From Soehngenia sp. (lineage in GTDB: Bacteria; Bacillota; Clostridia; Tissierellales; Tissierellaceae), in NCBI GenBank assembly GCA_024637045.1, contig JAGXFX010000004.1, positions 113,970 through 177,969 of the forward strand: a stretch of 64,000 nt of DNA, read 5' to 3'. Positions 51,701-60,536 of the stretch are shown piece by piece. The position numbers and the translations under genes were made by a program. Each line of letters opens with the position of its first letter. Positions within the stretch are counted from its first letter, which is position 1. The notes under the pieces were generated by a model. That model did no database searches, was not told where the DNA came from, and saw nothing but the letters and a program-made list of their open reading frames with translations.

Positions 51701-51822
51701 TTCTTTCAACAGTGCTAACTCTTGTAGTTGTTCCTGTTATGTATACAATTCTTGATGATATGTCAACCAAGGTTAAGAATAAAGTCAAAAGAAATGAAGA
51801 GTCAGAAAGCGAGGCTCTGTAA
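48712..51822 (+). CDS. RND family efflux permease (AcrB/MexB-like)
   Basis: A 1036-residue proton-driven efflux pump of the HAE type. It has 12 membrane helices: helix 1 near 12-30, helices 2-6 about 335-480, helix 7 near 540, helices 8-12 about 870-1010, and two large extracytoplasmic loops. The proton-relay region GGLALAVGMLVDSAIVVLENI with Asp in helix 4 and the PIRLRPILMTSLTTILGLIP segment are intact. Substrates may be drugs, fatty acids or lipids and cannot be read here. It overlaps the TetR gene by one base. Confidence 0.95.
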   Translation: MNLSKLSVKRPVTITMIVLIMVLIGAISLTELPIDLFPEIEVPVAVVVTSYSGTGPQEMENLITRQIEGAIATVVNIDTVSSISSEGSSIVIAQFNFGVDMDMAALEMREKVDMVKGFLPEEAEDPMVMKIDPNALPIVQISLSTEGDLAGLQDLAEDTFSQRLERIDGVASVDIFGGYSREIEIAVNQNELSNYGLSTSQLTQLLAASNMNLPGGTVNKGDQELSVRVTGEFEDIDDIRNMPVPLGSGDVIRLGDISEVNLVTQDLGTISRTDGNDSITMSLQKQSGRNTVQVAELISEEIEKLQRDYPNVEIDVVMDTADFIVQSINTVAKNAIFGSLLAVFVLYIFLKNLRTTLIIGIAIPISLITSFILLYFNGITLNIMTLGGLALAVGMLVDSAIVVLENIFRYNSEGHSREESAIEGASEVGMAITASTLTTIAVFVPIMFVEGIVGTIFRDFALTVTLSLAASLLVSLTLIPMLSSKILKVAETEKGKKRKLEKLYNAFDGIYGRVENTYAKLLAKSLARRKLTIFIALAVFIGSIASLLVVGMEFLPSTDEGIINISVDLPLGSDIEKIDQVTKQVEDRIVEIPELQIMSTSVGGGNMMVRPGGGGSATISLLLVPLSERDRSTAEVSEEIRQRVKEIPGAEISISATSTTAMIGSGNPVSITIKGSELDILEDISEDVKSIVESVEGTREVTTSISDSVPELQVLVDKEMAATYGLTAAQVANSVRNNASGSTVTRLKDGGEEIDVVIRSVGDITESIGNFEQMEISTPMGTNIPLSQIADVSIERGPTSINRENQERVVTVNSQIVDRDLNSIVSDIEGELGLYQIPDGYSYSIGGENEEMIDAFQQLGLALVLALILIYMVMAAQFESLIYPFIIMFTIPLAFSGGALGLFLTGRSLGVTAFIGVIILSGIVVNNGIVLIDYINTLRKRGIERQEAIKTAGPIRLRPILMTSLTTILGLIPITLGVGEGAELMAPLGSVVIGGLILSTVLTLVVVPVMYTILDDMSTKVKNKVKRNEESESEAL

Positions 51823-52409
51823 TGGCTGGAGTAAGAGAAGAAAGAAAAAAACAGATTATTGAAGCTGCTATGGACGTATTCGGGAAAAAGGGATATCACA
51901 GGGCTAAGATGGGAGATATAGCAAAGGTTGCTGAAATAGGGAAAAGTACAGTTTACGAGTACTTTGACAGTAAAAAGGACCTCTTTGAAGAAATGCTTAG
52001 ATTTATAGCAATGGATTATCAAAATGACGTAAAAAATGCACTCCATACTGGCAAAGGATGCAGGGAAAAACTCCTTGCATTCGCCAGAAACCATGGAAGC
52101 TTTATCAAGAGCCATATGGAACTGGCTGAAAATACCATGTCGGAATCAAACAGCGTCTCAGAAGAGATTAAAAAAGAGATGATGGCTTGGAAGATGGAAG
52201 TATTTAAGATGATTGAGGATATCCTTAAAAGTGGTGTTGAGGCAGGAGAACTCAGAAAGGATCTTGATACAAGAACATCTACTGCAATAATCCTTGGAGC
52301 GATTAATGAAAATTATGCCATTCAGGTTATTGTGGATAAGAAGAAGCCAGAGGAGATAGATTCGAAGCCGATGATAGATGTTCTTTTTAAAGGAATAGGG
52401 AGGCAATGA
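51822..52409 (+). CDS. TetR family transcriptional regulator
   Basis: A 195-residue regulator with an N-terminal helix-turn-helix (KKQIIEAAMDVFGKKGYHRAKMGDIAKVAEIGKSTVYEYFDSKKDLFEEML) and a divergent helical ligand domain. It starts within the RND stop (TAATG). It is the likely repressor acting at 47450-47467. Its last codon overlaps the edge of palindromic repeat copy G. Confidence 0.93.
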   Translation: MAGVREERKKQIIEAAMDVFGKKGYHRAKMGDIAKVAEIGKSTVYEYFDSKKDLFEEMLRFIAMDYQNDVKNALHTGKGCREKLLAFARNHGSFIKSHMELAENTMSESNSVSEEIKKEMMAWKMEVFKMIEDILKSGVEAGELRKDLDTRTSTAIILGAINENYAIQVIVDKKKPEEIDSKPMIDVLFKGIGRQ

Positions 52410-52468
52410 TACCCTATCAACAAAATATATCAAAATCATAGATTTTGGATATTTTAGTTGCCGGGTAC
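52408..52468 (-). repeat. dispersed palindromic repeat, copy G (inverted)
   Basis: Reads GATACCCTATCAAC..TTGCCGGGTAC on the plus strand, i.e. the family in reverse. It overlaps the tetR stop codon. Confidence 0.85.
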
Positions 52469-52819
52469 TTACAATGAACATTGTACAGTGAATAATGGTA
52501 TGGGGATACCAGTCAGGGATTATAATCCTTCGTTTCATACAGGATGATAAATTTGTTGTCTTAAGTGCCCAGAAATTGAAATATCCAAAATCTATGATTT
52601 TGAAATATTTCATTGACAGGGTATCTGAACGGAGTGAAGAATCTTGACCCCAAAGCATGCCCTAACAATTGTTCAATGTTCATTATTAGTTGTTCATTTA
52701 ATTTTAGTTACAATCCAGTTACAGTGGCATTTTACCGCGTTATTACTTTGACAAACACATAACTTCAGGTTAAAATATAATTGATAGGATAGTGAATTAT
52801 AAATTAGGAGGGAAATTTT
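52410..52819 (+). other. 410-nt intergenic region with two opposed palindromic repeats and a promoter
   Basis: Copies G (inverted) and H (direct) are about 100 bp apart. Between and after them are ACAATGAACATTGTACAGTG and GTTCAATGTTCATTATTAG repeats. A promoter (TTGACA 52748-52753, 17 nt, TAAAAT 52771-52776) serves the next gene. No coding frame seen. Confidence 0.7.
52565..52625 (+). repeat. dispersed palindromic repeat, copy H
   Basis: Starts GTGCCCAGAAATTG, arms ATCCAAAATC / GATTTTGAAAT, ends TTGACAGGGTATC. Confidence 0.85.
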
Positions 52820-53875
52820 ATGAACAATAAGAGAAACAGAAGAATTGCATTAGTAGTAGCTGTACTTATGCTTACAATGGTATTTTCTTCAACAGGATTT
52901 GCGGCATGGACAGGAAAGACTTTGAATGCCCAGTTCAGAAATGTCTCAATTTTTGTAAACAATCAGTACAAGCAGGCAACTACTGCAAACGGTCAAGTAG
53001 TAGAGCCGTTTATTGTTGACGGAACTACGTATGTTCCACTTAGGGGTATTGCTCAGATGTTTGGATACGAAGTAGGATTCAATCCAGCAACTTACAGAAT
53101 CGATATTACCGGAGATGTTGCTGGAAACAATGCGGCAGCTCAATATGAGATACTTATTCTACAAGCTAGAATTGCTGAACTTGAAGATGAGCTGGAAGAA
53201 CAGGAATCTTCATCAATGGACCTTGGTGATCTTGAGGATAATTTAAATGATGATTATGATGCAATTGAAGATGTGGATGTTAAAGATATAAACCTTGATG
53301 GAGATGAGGATGATGTAGAGGTTGAGATAGTTATCGACACTACAGATAAGGATCAATGGGATGCATGGAATGACTTAAGTGATTCTGATATCAAGGGGTT
53401 TCTTCAGGATATCATAGATGATATTCTTGACGAGTACCCAGACGCGGACATAACAGGATTTATTTGGGATGAGTACGATGGTGGAGAAGAGCTAGAGACG
53501 TTTGGTATAGACACTAGAGGTGATGTAGATCTTGGTGGTGGAAGCAGTTCAGGCAATTACGATATAGATGATATAGCAGAGCTTGAAAATGTCTTGGATG
53601 ATGAATTTGCAACGGATTCCGGCTTCGATTTCAAAATAGATGTAAGCAACGAAGATGGGGACAAAATTGATTTAGAAGTTGAAATCCAAGATGAAGAGCT
53701 TGCAGATCTTTCAAGCAGTGATTGGGACGATATAGAAGACTATTTGATAGAGATGTGTGAATTTATTGAAGATGAATACAACAGTGATATTATAATCATT
53801 GGTGATTTCGTTGACGAGTATGGAGACTACGAGTACTTTGATTATGATGGATCTTTTGAATGGTATGACCTATAG
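52820..53875 (+). CDS. secreted stalk-domain (copper amine oxidase N-terminal-like) acidic protein
   Basis: A 351-residue exported protein with signal peptide IALVVAVLMLTMVFSSTGFAA. Next comes a stalk/copper-amine-oxidase N-terminal-like domain (about 30-100: VSIFVNNQYKQATTANGQVVEPFIVDGTTYVPLRGIAQMFGYEVGFNPATYRIDI), a coiled coil (ILILQARIAELEDELEEQE), and two very acidic related segments of about 100 residues each separated by a GGGSSSG linker. No enzyme motif is seen. The acidic halves might bind cations. It follows TTAGGAGGGAAATTTT. Confidence 0.85.
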   Translation: MNNKRNRRIALVVAVLMLTMVFSSTGFAAWTGKTLNAQFRNVSIFVNNQYKQATTANGQVVEPFIVDGTTYVPLRGIAQMFGYEVGFNPATYRIDITGDVAGNNAAAQYEILILQARIAELEDELEEQESSSMDLGDLEDNLNDDYDAIEDVDVKDINLDGDEDDVEVEIVIDTTDKDQWDAWNDLSDSDIKGFLQDIIDDILDEYPDADITGFIWDEYDGGEELETFGIDTRGDVDLGGGSSSGNYDIDDIAELENVLDDEFATDSGFDFKIDVSNEDGDKIDLEVEIQDEELADLSSSDWDDIEDYLIEMCEFIEDEYNSDIIIIGDFVDEYGDYEYFDYDGSFEWYDL

Positions 53876-53904
53876 GATTTGAATATTAATACATTATAAT
53901 TATT

Positions 53905-53949
53905 ACAGCCTTTAAACGGATTGAAACTACGTTTGAAGGCTGTATTTTT
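53905..53949 (+). terminator. terminator of the stalk-domain gene
   Basis: A 14-nt arm pair ACAGCCTTTAAACG (53905-53918) / CGTTTGAAGGCTGT (53930-53943) with one G-T pair, then ATTTTTG. Confidence 0.88.
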
Positions 53950-54015
53950 GTCTGAAACATGGATGAACTGGGTATATATAAAGTGCGAGATAAAACGTAG
54001 AGGAGGAGTGGTATA

Positions 54016-56532
54016 ATGAACAAAAAAATATTATCCCTTGTGCTGGCACTAGTTATGGTCCTGGGATCATTCGGTTTTGTAAGTGCACAGACAGGGAATG
54101 AAAAGGTGGATTGGTTGATAGAAGAAGGTCTTGTTCTTGGAGATGCAGGAGGATACAGGCTGAATGACCCAATAAGAAGATCAGAGGTAGCAGCAATGGT
54201 AACAAGAGCTCTTGATGCGGAATCAGCAGCTGGACTCTTGATAACAATACCAAGTGCGTTTTCTGATGTTCCACTAAGCCACTGGGCAAATGGATATGTG
54301 AACTATGCTACAAGTATGAAGTATGTAAACGGATATCCTAATGGGACATTTGGACCAGACAGAAATATTTCTTATGCTGAGCTAATCACTATTCTTGTAA
54401 GAACAACAAATGTTGAGGTTGACACCAGTAATTTTACAGGTGATTTCTGGGCAACTCCATATATAATCGAAGCCATTGAACAAGGGATTACTGAGGGAGT
54501 AACTGTTCCAGACAGTAACTACAATGCAGCTGCCTCAAGAGAAAAAGTCTTTGAGATGGTTTACAATACCATAATGAAGAGACTAATGGCAGACAGAGAA
54601 GTATACAAGGCAATATTTGTAGAAAATGAAAGAATTGGAGACCTTGATGAAGACGAGGTAATGGTAGTTATTCTTAATGAAGGCGAAAATTCACCAGAGG
54701 CTGAATTAAGATATGAAAAAGATGATGAGATAACCCTGGTATTAAGCTCAGGGATGGATTCAGAGATGCTTCTTGGAAAAGTAGCAGATATTACTATTGA
54801 CAAGGATGACAATCTTTTAAGCGCTGTAATAGATACTAGCTTTGACTATTACACTGGACCCCTTGCAGCAATGGATCTTGAAGTAATGCTTAACACAGGC
54901 GATTATTACGATGTAATTGAAGAAGCGGCTTCTGCAAGGTCAATCGAGAAACTGTATGGTGTATATCTAAACGAAGAGGCTCCTGCGTATCTTGATTATG
55001 TAAGCGACAATGATGACAGTGATGGAACAAGAGATGGATCTTTTGTTGCTGAATTTGCTCGAGTAACTGTAAAGGATGATGTAGTATACTTTATTGAATC
55101 GTATATGTTTGAGGATATTGCTCCTGTAATAGATGTTGAGGATGATGGTGAAGAGCTTTATGTAAGAAGCGACTATCCTTCAGCAGGGGAGGATGTATAT
55201 TTCCTTGATTCAGTAGTCGGCTTTGAGAATGGTGATTTTATGACCATGGGACTTGAAGATGTTTCTGCAGGAGATGTCCTGCATGTATACAGTGATTTCG
55301 GAATCGTGAGAACAGATGGAGAATTCACCGGAGAATATGAAAGGATAAGAGAATCAAGTGATGTATTCTATGTGGAAATTGATGATGAATTGTTCCAGAT
55401 AAGAGCATTGAATTACAAGAGACCTGTTTATTCCCTTAATGGTACAGGATTCTTTACACTGTACGATATAAATGCTGATATGCTTCTGGAAGATTTGGAA
55501 GGCATGGATGTAATGTTTGTTCTGGATGTCAATGACTCACTTCAAATGATTTCAGGTGAACTGGAGTACAATGAAAAAACTGTTCTTGTGGAGGATTCAG
55601 GAACCAGAGATATTTATGTGATTGAGAAAGATGGTTCAGAAGAGAGCTACAGAACAGATAATTATTCAGTCCTTATGAGAAATCCATCTACAGAAGGAAA
55701 TATGGCCGATTTCTACAGGGGAGTTATTGCATATTTGGTCTATGACGATAACATAGTAGACAGGATTGTAAGAATAGCTGACCCTGTAGATGTTGATGAT
55801 GATGCAGAGCTTGTTCTCCGAGATGCAAGAGACAGATTTGACATTGACCTTGAAGACATGGATATCAGACTTGCTGACGATACGTATAATTACAATGGTA
55901 ATACCAATATATTTGTCGTAAATCTCCAAGGAGATGTTGTAACAAGAATAGATGCCATGACAATGGAAGATATTCTTGATATGGCAGACCAAGATTCGGA
56001 TTTGAGAGCCTATGTCATTACCAATGAAGAATTTACAACCATGGATGTAGGAAATGAAATGAATTATGGTAATTCTGATGAAATAGCACATACAATAGTA
56101 TTTACAGATTTTGTGCTTGATGATGAATTAGTGGAGCAAGAGACCTTGCTTCTTGAATTTGCATATGATCCAGATAGAGATAATTCAGTTGAAGGAGAAA
56201 ACTCCGAAGGCGATACAATGGAAATTGATATTGCTGAATTTGCAGTGATTCCAGAGCTTGCTTCCGGCGAGCTTGTAAGATTCACACTTGAGGATGGAAT
56301 GGTAATAGATGCTGAGGTTCTGCTGGATTCTGATAGCGAAGAATATGAAGTAATAGATATTAATACAAGGGATGAGAGAATTACACTTGATATTGATGGC
56401 ACAGAAGAAGAGTTCTGGCTTGCTCCTGATTATGAGGTATTCGGAGCGACATCTGTGGACGATGGAGACATGGTATCAGTAGTTTTCAATCCTGAAGTAG
56501 ATGTTGAGATTGAGATAATATTTGTACGATAG
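54016..56532 (+). CDS. S-layer homology (SLH) domain surface protein, second
   Basis: An 838-residue secreted protein with signal peptide ILSLVLALVMVLGSFGFVSA. SLH-type repeats cover about residues 30-190 (GLVLGDAGGYRLNDPIRRSEVAAMVTRAL; FSDVPLSHWANGYVNYATSMKYVNGYPNGTFGPDRNISYAELITILVR). A large acidic region without recognisable domains follows. Its layout matches the SLH protein at 38348 and suggests a second wall-bound protein of the same class. Promoter elements are not clear. AGAGGAGGAGTGGTATA precedes the ATG. Confidence 0.9.
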   Translation: MNKKILSLVLALVMVLGSFGFVSAQTGNEKVDWLIEEGLVLGDAGGYRLNDPIRRSEVAAMVTRALDAESAAGLLITIPSAFSDVPLSHWANGYVNYATSMKYVNGYPNGTFGPDRNISYAELITILVRTTNVEVDTSNFTGDFWATPYIIEAIEQGITEGVTVPDSNYNAAASREKVFEMVYNTIMKRLMADREVYKAIFVENERIGDLDEDEVMVVILNEGENSPEAELRYEKDDEITLVLSSGMDSEMLLGKVADITIDKDDNLLSAVIDTSFDYYTGPLAAMDLEVMLNTGDYYDVIEEAASARSIEKLYGVYLNEEAPAYLDYVSDNDDSDGTRDGSFVAEFARVTVKDDVVYFIESYMFEDIAPVIDVEDDGEELYVRSDYPSAGEDVYFLDSVVGFENGDFMTMGLEDVSAGDVLHVYSDFGIVRTDGEFTGEYERIRESSDVFYVEIDDELFQIRALNYKRPVYSLNGTGFFTLYDINADMLLEDLEGMDVMFVLDVNDSLQMISGELEYNEKTVLVEDSGTRDIYVIEKDGSEESYRTDNYSVLMRNPSTEGNMADFYRGVIAYLVYDDNIVDRIVRIADPVDVDDDAELVLRDARDRFDIDLEDMDIRLADDTYNYNGNTNIFVVNLQGDVVTRIDAMTMEDILDMADQDSDLRAYVITNEEFTTMDVGNEMNYGNSDEIAHTIVFTDFVLDDELVEQETLLLEFAYDPDRDNSVEGENSEGDTMEIDIAEFAVIPELASGELVRFTLEDGMVIDAEVLLDSDSEEYEVIDINTRDERITLDIDGTEEEFWLAPDYEVFGATSVDDGDMVSVVFNPEVDVEIEIIFVR

Positions 56533-56546
56533 TCAATATTAATAGT

Positions 56547-56578
56547 AAGGTAGGGTTTATACTCTGCCTTATTTTTTT
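56547..56578 (+). terminator. terminator of the second SLH protein gene
   Basis: AAGGTAGGG (56547-56555) pairs with CTCTGCCTT (56562-56570), allowing G-T pairs, then ATTTTTTT. Confidence 0.85.
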
Positions 56579-56656
56579 ATAAAAATGTTTAATTTTTAGA
56601 GTAGGGGTAGAATATAAGTGTAGGATAAACAACTAAATAAAAGGAGGAATGTTCAG

Positions 56657-58672
56657 ATGTATTTCAACAAAAAGCTGTTAAGCATTGCCCTTGCGCTTGT
56701 AATGGTGCTTGGGACATTTGTAATGCCTGTAGGGGTATTTGCTGAGGGCCATGAAATAACTATTACTATTCTTGGAACAACTGACCTTCATGCAAATATT
56801 TACAACTACTCCTATGAAAATGGGGAAGATGTAGATAATCTTGGAATGGCAAAGGTGTATTCAGTTATACAGGCTATAAGAGAGGATAACCCAAATGCTC
56901 TGTTGGTAGACAACGGAGACACAATTCAGGGTACTATCCTTTCCGATGATCTGTACAACACAAGAATGGACTTGGAACATCCTGTAATCGATGTAATGAA
57001 CTTCATGGGGTATGATTCTATGGTTCTGGGAAACCATGAGTTCAACTTCGGGGTAGACCTTGTCGACAAAATAGTTGAAGAAGCGGAGTTCCCAATTCTT
57101 GGAGCTAATGTGAAGTATGCGGAAAGTGGAGATTACTTAACAGAACCTTATGTAATTATTGAAGTTGAAGGAGTAAAAGTAGGAATCCTTGGTCTTACAA
57201 ATCCAAATATCCCAAGATGGGATGGACCTAAGGTAACCGAGCTGGAATTTACTAATCCCGTAGAATCCGTAGGGGAGCATATTGACCAGATGAAGGAAGA
57301 TGGAGCGGACATAATAATCGTTACTGCTCATATGGGCTATGAAGAGGAATATGCCGGTTCAGGAGACGGAGCTGAGCTAATTATTGAGGCTTATCCTGAA
57401 ATAGCAGCAGTTCTTACAGGACATGCTCATGTAACAGAGAGTCAAAAAGTTGGCAACACACTTGTTGGTGGCGCTGCTGATGCAGGTGAGCAAGTAGTTA
57501 GATTTGACTTTGACCTTGTTATGGATGGAGATGAATGGACTCTAGCTGACAGTAGAGTGGAAGTAATTGATGTAGTTGAATATCCGGCAAGTGAAGAATT
57601 ACGGGAGTATGCAGCTGAGTATCATCAGAATACATTGGATTTCCTTGTTGATGTTATTGGAGTAGTGGAAGCAGATTTTGCGCCTCCATCAGAAATTCCT
57701 GGAATTCCTGAAGCACAGATAAGAGACACTGCAGTTATTGATCTGATTAACAATGTACAGCTTGAAGCAACTGGAGCTGATGTTGCAGGAGCGGCGTTGT
57801 TCAGTCCTAACTCAAACTTAGAGGCTGGAGATGTAACCTATGCAGATATTTTTGGAATTTACAAGTATCCAAACACGCTAATAGGTATTGAAGTAACAGG
57901 AGAAGAATTAAAGGATTATATGGAGTGGTCAGCAAGCTACTACAACACATATGCACCTGGGGATATAAATATAAGCTTTAATCCAAATATAAGAGGCTAC
58001 AATTACGATATGTTCCAGGGAGTGGAGTATAAGGTTGATGTAACCAAACCTGCTGGGGAGAGAATCGTGGACCTTATGTTCAACGGAGAACCTTTGCTAC
58101 CAGAGGATACTTTAAAGCTTGCTATAAACAACTACAGATACGGTGGACTTAAAAATATGGAGATTATTAGCGGGACTCCATATTTTGAATCAGATCCAAA
58201 ATCACTAAGAAGCTATATAGCAGACTATATTGCAGAGAACACCCCTATAGCACCTGAAGTTGATAACAACTGGGAGGTAATAGGAGCTGATCTGGAGCAT
58301 CCGTTAAGACCATACCTAATAGAGCAGATTATTGCGGGAAATCTTGAGGTTCCAGTTTCAGAGGATGGAAGAAGCTACAACGCAGAGGCCATTAATGCAA
58401 ATGATATGATTCTTCAGGGACTCATTCCTGATGAGGTGCTTGCAGAATATGGCATAGTGGTAACACCTGTGCAACCTGTACCGGAACCAGAACCTGTTCC
58501 AGTACCTGAACCAACAGGAGATGATATTGAATATATCGTTAAGCCTGGAGATTGGTTATCAAAGATAGCAATAACATATGGAGTGGATTGGAGAATGCTT
58601 GCTGAGTACAATGAGCTTTCAAATCCAAATCTAATCTATCCTGGTCAAAAAATAATGATTCCAAGAAATTAG
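56657..58672 (+). CDS. secreted 5'-nucleotidase / 2',3'-cyclic phosphodiesterase with LysM domain
   Basis: A 671-residue exported enzyme. The signal peptide (IALALVMVLGTFVMPVGVFA) is followed by a metallophosphatase domain with ILGTTDLHANI, VDNGDTIQG, GNHEFNFG and TGHAHV metal-ligand motifs, then the 5'-nucleotidase C-terminal domain (about 340-590). A PEPEPVPVPEP linker leads to a LysM peptidoglycan-binding domain (about 625-671, YIVKPGDWLSKIAITYGVDWRMLAEYN). It should release phosphate and nucleosides from extracellular nucleotides while held on the wall. AAAGGAGGAATGTTCAG precedes the ATG. Confidence 0.94.
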   Translation: MYFNKKLLSIALALVMVLGTFVMPVGVFAEGHEITITILGTTDLHANIYNYSYENGEDVDNLGMAKVYSVIQAIREDNPNALLVDNGDTIQGTILSDDLYNTRMDLEHPVIDVMNFMGYDSMVLGNHEFNFGVDLVDKIVEEAEFPILGANVKYAESGDYLTEPYVIIEVEGVKVGILGLTNPNIPRWDGPKVTELEFTNPVESVGEHIDQMKEDGADIIIVTAHMGYEEEYAGSGDGAELIIEAYPEIAAVLTGHAHVTESQKVGNTLVGGAADAGEQVVRFDFDLVMDGDEWTLADSRVEVIDVVEYPASEELREYAAEYHQNTLDFLVDVIGVVEADFAPPSEIPGIPEAQIRDTAVIDLINNVQLEATGADVAGAALFSPNSNLEAGDVTYADIFGIYKYPNTLIGIEVTGEELKDYMEWSASYYNTYAPGDINISFNPNIRGYNYDMFQGVEYKVDVTKPAGERIVDLMFNGEPLLPEDTLKLAINNYRYGGLKNMEIISGTPYFESDPKSLRSYIADYIAENTPIAPEVDNNWEVIGADLEHPLRPYLIEQIIAGNLEVPVSEDGRSYNAEAINANDMILQGLIPDEVLAEYGIVVTPVQPVPEPEPVPVPEPTGDDIEYIVKPGDWLSKIAITYGVDWRMLAEYNELSNPNLIYPGQKIMIPRN

Positions 58673-58682
58673 ATAAGCTAAT

Positions 58683-58720
58683 AAAATTGGAGCACTTCTT
58701 GAGAAGTGCTCCAAAATTTT
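58683..58720. terminator. bidirectional terminator
   Basis: GGAGCACTTCT (58689-58699) pairs with AGAAGTGCTCC, flanked by AAAATT and AATTTT, between convergent genes. Confidence 0.92.
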
Positions 58721-60536
58721 ATTCAGTTTTAGTCTCTTTGTCTCGTTCAATTGTTTTTTTGTTTAGAATAAAACCTATTCCCAGAAGTGTCCAGAATACT
58801 GGAGCCACTGATACAATGCTATCGTTCGAGATACCAGTAAACAGATAAATCAAAACAGCCATAAATATTCCAAGTCCTGCAGTGTCTATGAAATCATCAT
58901 AATCTCTCTTAAAGAAGTAAGCCTTAAAACTTGAAACAATATACATCCCAGAGAGAACCAGAAGGGCTATTACTGATAGAACTCCTGTATTTACAGCACT
59001 TTGAAGATACATACTGTGAGGTTTGTCCACTATTGTATTGGAACCTGTAAAGCCTAGGAACTTACCTACATAGTCATTGTTTGGGAAATGCAATGCATAG
59101 GTGTCTGGACCGTGACCAATGAAGATCGTCTCTTTAAGCATGGGTATTGTTCTCGACCAAATGTATCCTCTGCTTGAAGCAAGTCTCTCTCTTCCTTCAA
59201 AGCCAACATATGGTGCACTAATATCTGTTATATACTTTCCTCCGTAGCCGATCACCTTCATTTCTCCGTCGTCTTCAACAAACTTTATATTACGACCACC
59301 TCTGTTGGTTGACAATGTTGTATCTAGAACTGGATTTTCCTCATGAACTTTCATTGCAAATGAGTGAGCATTAAATGGTTCATTAAGAGGCTTAATAATA
59401 TTTTCTTCAACATTTGCTTCAATCAGATTGCCGTCTCCATCCATTAAAGCGAATGAGTCATCCGAGAAGGAGAGTTTCATAGAATAGTCTTTGAAAATAA
59501 TTTCAGCGTTATTTTCATTTAGCACAATATCCTTTAAATCAGCCTCATGAGAAGTTTTAAGAGATTCATAACCAGCCTTTAGTCTGTTAACGAGCAATCC
59601 ATCTCCTGTTTGATTCACGCCTACAAATACAGCTCCAATTGCAATTGCAATGACTGCAAATGATTTCCAACGTCTAAGGACAAGTCTTCTGAAAAATATT
59701 ATCAGAAGTATTCCAAAGACAACCATTGAAAACATGCCGGCTCTTGATCTTGATCCAAGAAGTGCAAGGAATGATGCAACACTTACTATACCAAAGAATA
59801 ACTTATATCTATAATCCTTTAAAAGTAGAAATAACGTTGTTGCAAGAACAAAGATCATACTCATATATACACCGACGTAGTTTATATTATATAGTGTTCC
59901 ATAAATAGATTGGCTTGATGCAAATGTAAACTTAAGGCTTTCCGCAATATGTTCATATTGGGCAGGAAGAATCAATTTCTTTCCTAGGTCTGTCATTAGA
60001 AAGTCATTTCCTCGGAACTGAGAAAAGCCCAGAACAAACATTGCCAATGCCGAAGTACCAAGTGAAGTAAGAACCACCTTAACCTGCTTTTCATTGTCAA
60101 TAAAATTATATCCAAGAAATACCAGAACCATATATGAAAGTAATACATACATGTTCTCATATCTGTCCACAAATCCCTGAAGAGCTACTTCTCTGTAGGT
60201 TGCAAATAATGTAGATAAAATCACCAACACTCCATATGCAATCATTGGATAATAGATTTTGCTTTTTCTCAGTTCTATATTCTCAAGGAAGAATTTTCTG
60301 TATAGAAACAAAAGAACTCCAAATCCTGTAAATAACAACAACCAGTACATCTTATAGTATGAGAAGAAGTCAAAATTCTCTGCATAGTTTGTAAATATAA
60401 GTGTAGCACCATTTGGTGGGATTACTTTTAGGAACACAATTAAAGGTACTACTGCTATTATCAATGCAAGAGGTATTGCAAGGAATATATTGTAATTGTT
60501 ATGTTTTCTATTTGAGTGATTCTTTTTATTTTTCAA
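58719..60536 (-). CDS. O-antigen ligase / Wzy-like membrane protein
   Basis: A roughly 605-residue membrane protein with about ten to twelve hydrophobic segments and one large extracytoplasmic loop (about 330-480) containing RERLASSRGYIWSRTIPMLKETIFIGHGPDTYALHFPNND, the Wzy_C pattern of O-antigen ligases and polymerases. The loop also has LSTNRGGRNIKF. It probably polymerises or attaches a surface glycan outside the membrane. The start is TTG 60536 after GGAGGATACATA on the minus strand; ATG 60554 would place that site inside the gene. It is divergent from the Wzz-like gene. Confidence 0.87.
   Translation of the reverse strand: MKNKKNHSNRKHNNYNIFLAIPLALIIAVVPLIVFLKVIPPNGATLIFTNYAENFDFFSYYKMYWLLLFTGFGVLLFLYRKFFLENIELRKSKIYYPMIAYGVLVILSTLFATYREVALQGFVDRYENMYVLLSYMVLVFLGYNFIDNEKQVKVVLTSLGTSALAMFVLGFSQFRGNDFLMTDLGKKLILPAQYEHIAESLKFTFASSQSIYGTLYNINYVGVYMSMIFVLATTLFLLLKDYRYKLFFGIVSVASFLALLGSRSRAGMFSMVVFGILLIIFFRRLVLRRWKSFAVIAIAIGAVFVGVNQTGDGLLVNRLKAGYESLKTSHEADLKDIVLNENNAEIIFKDYSMKLSFSDDSFALMDGDGNLIEANVEENIIKPLNEPFNAHSFAMKVHEENPVLDTTLSTNRGGRNIKFVEDDGEMKVIGYGGKYITDISAPYVGFEGRERLASSRGYIWSRTIPMLKETIFIGHGPDTYALHFPNNDYVGKFLGFTGSNTIVDKPHSMYLQSAVNTGVLSVIALLVLSGMYIVSSFKAYFFKRDYDDFIDTAGLGIFMAVLIYLFTGISNDSIVSVAPVFWTLLGIGFILNKKTIERDKETKTE

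Noticed and set aside
41151..51822. Evidence for an outer membrane (diderm Firmicute)
   Set aside because: TolC/RND genes alone do not show this; LPXTG signals, LTA synthase and absence of BamA/Lpt genes in the window favour a monoderm envelope.
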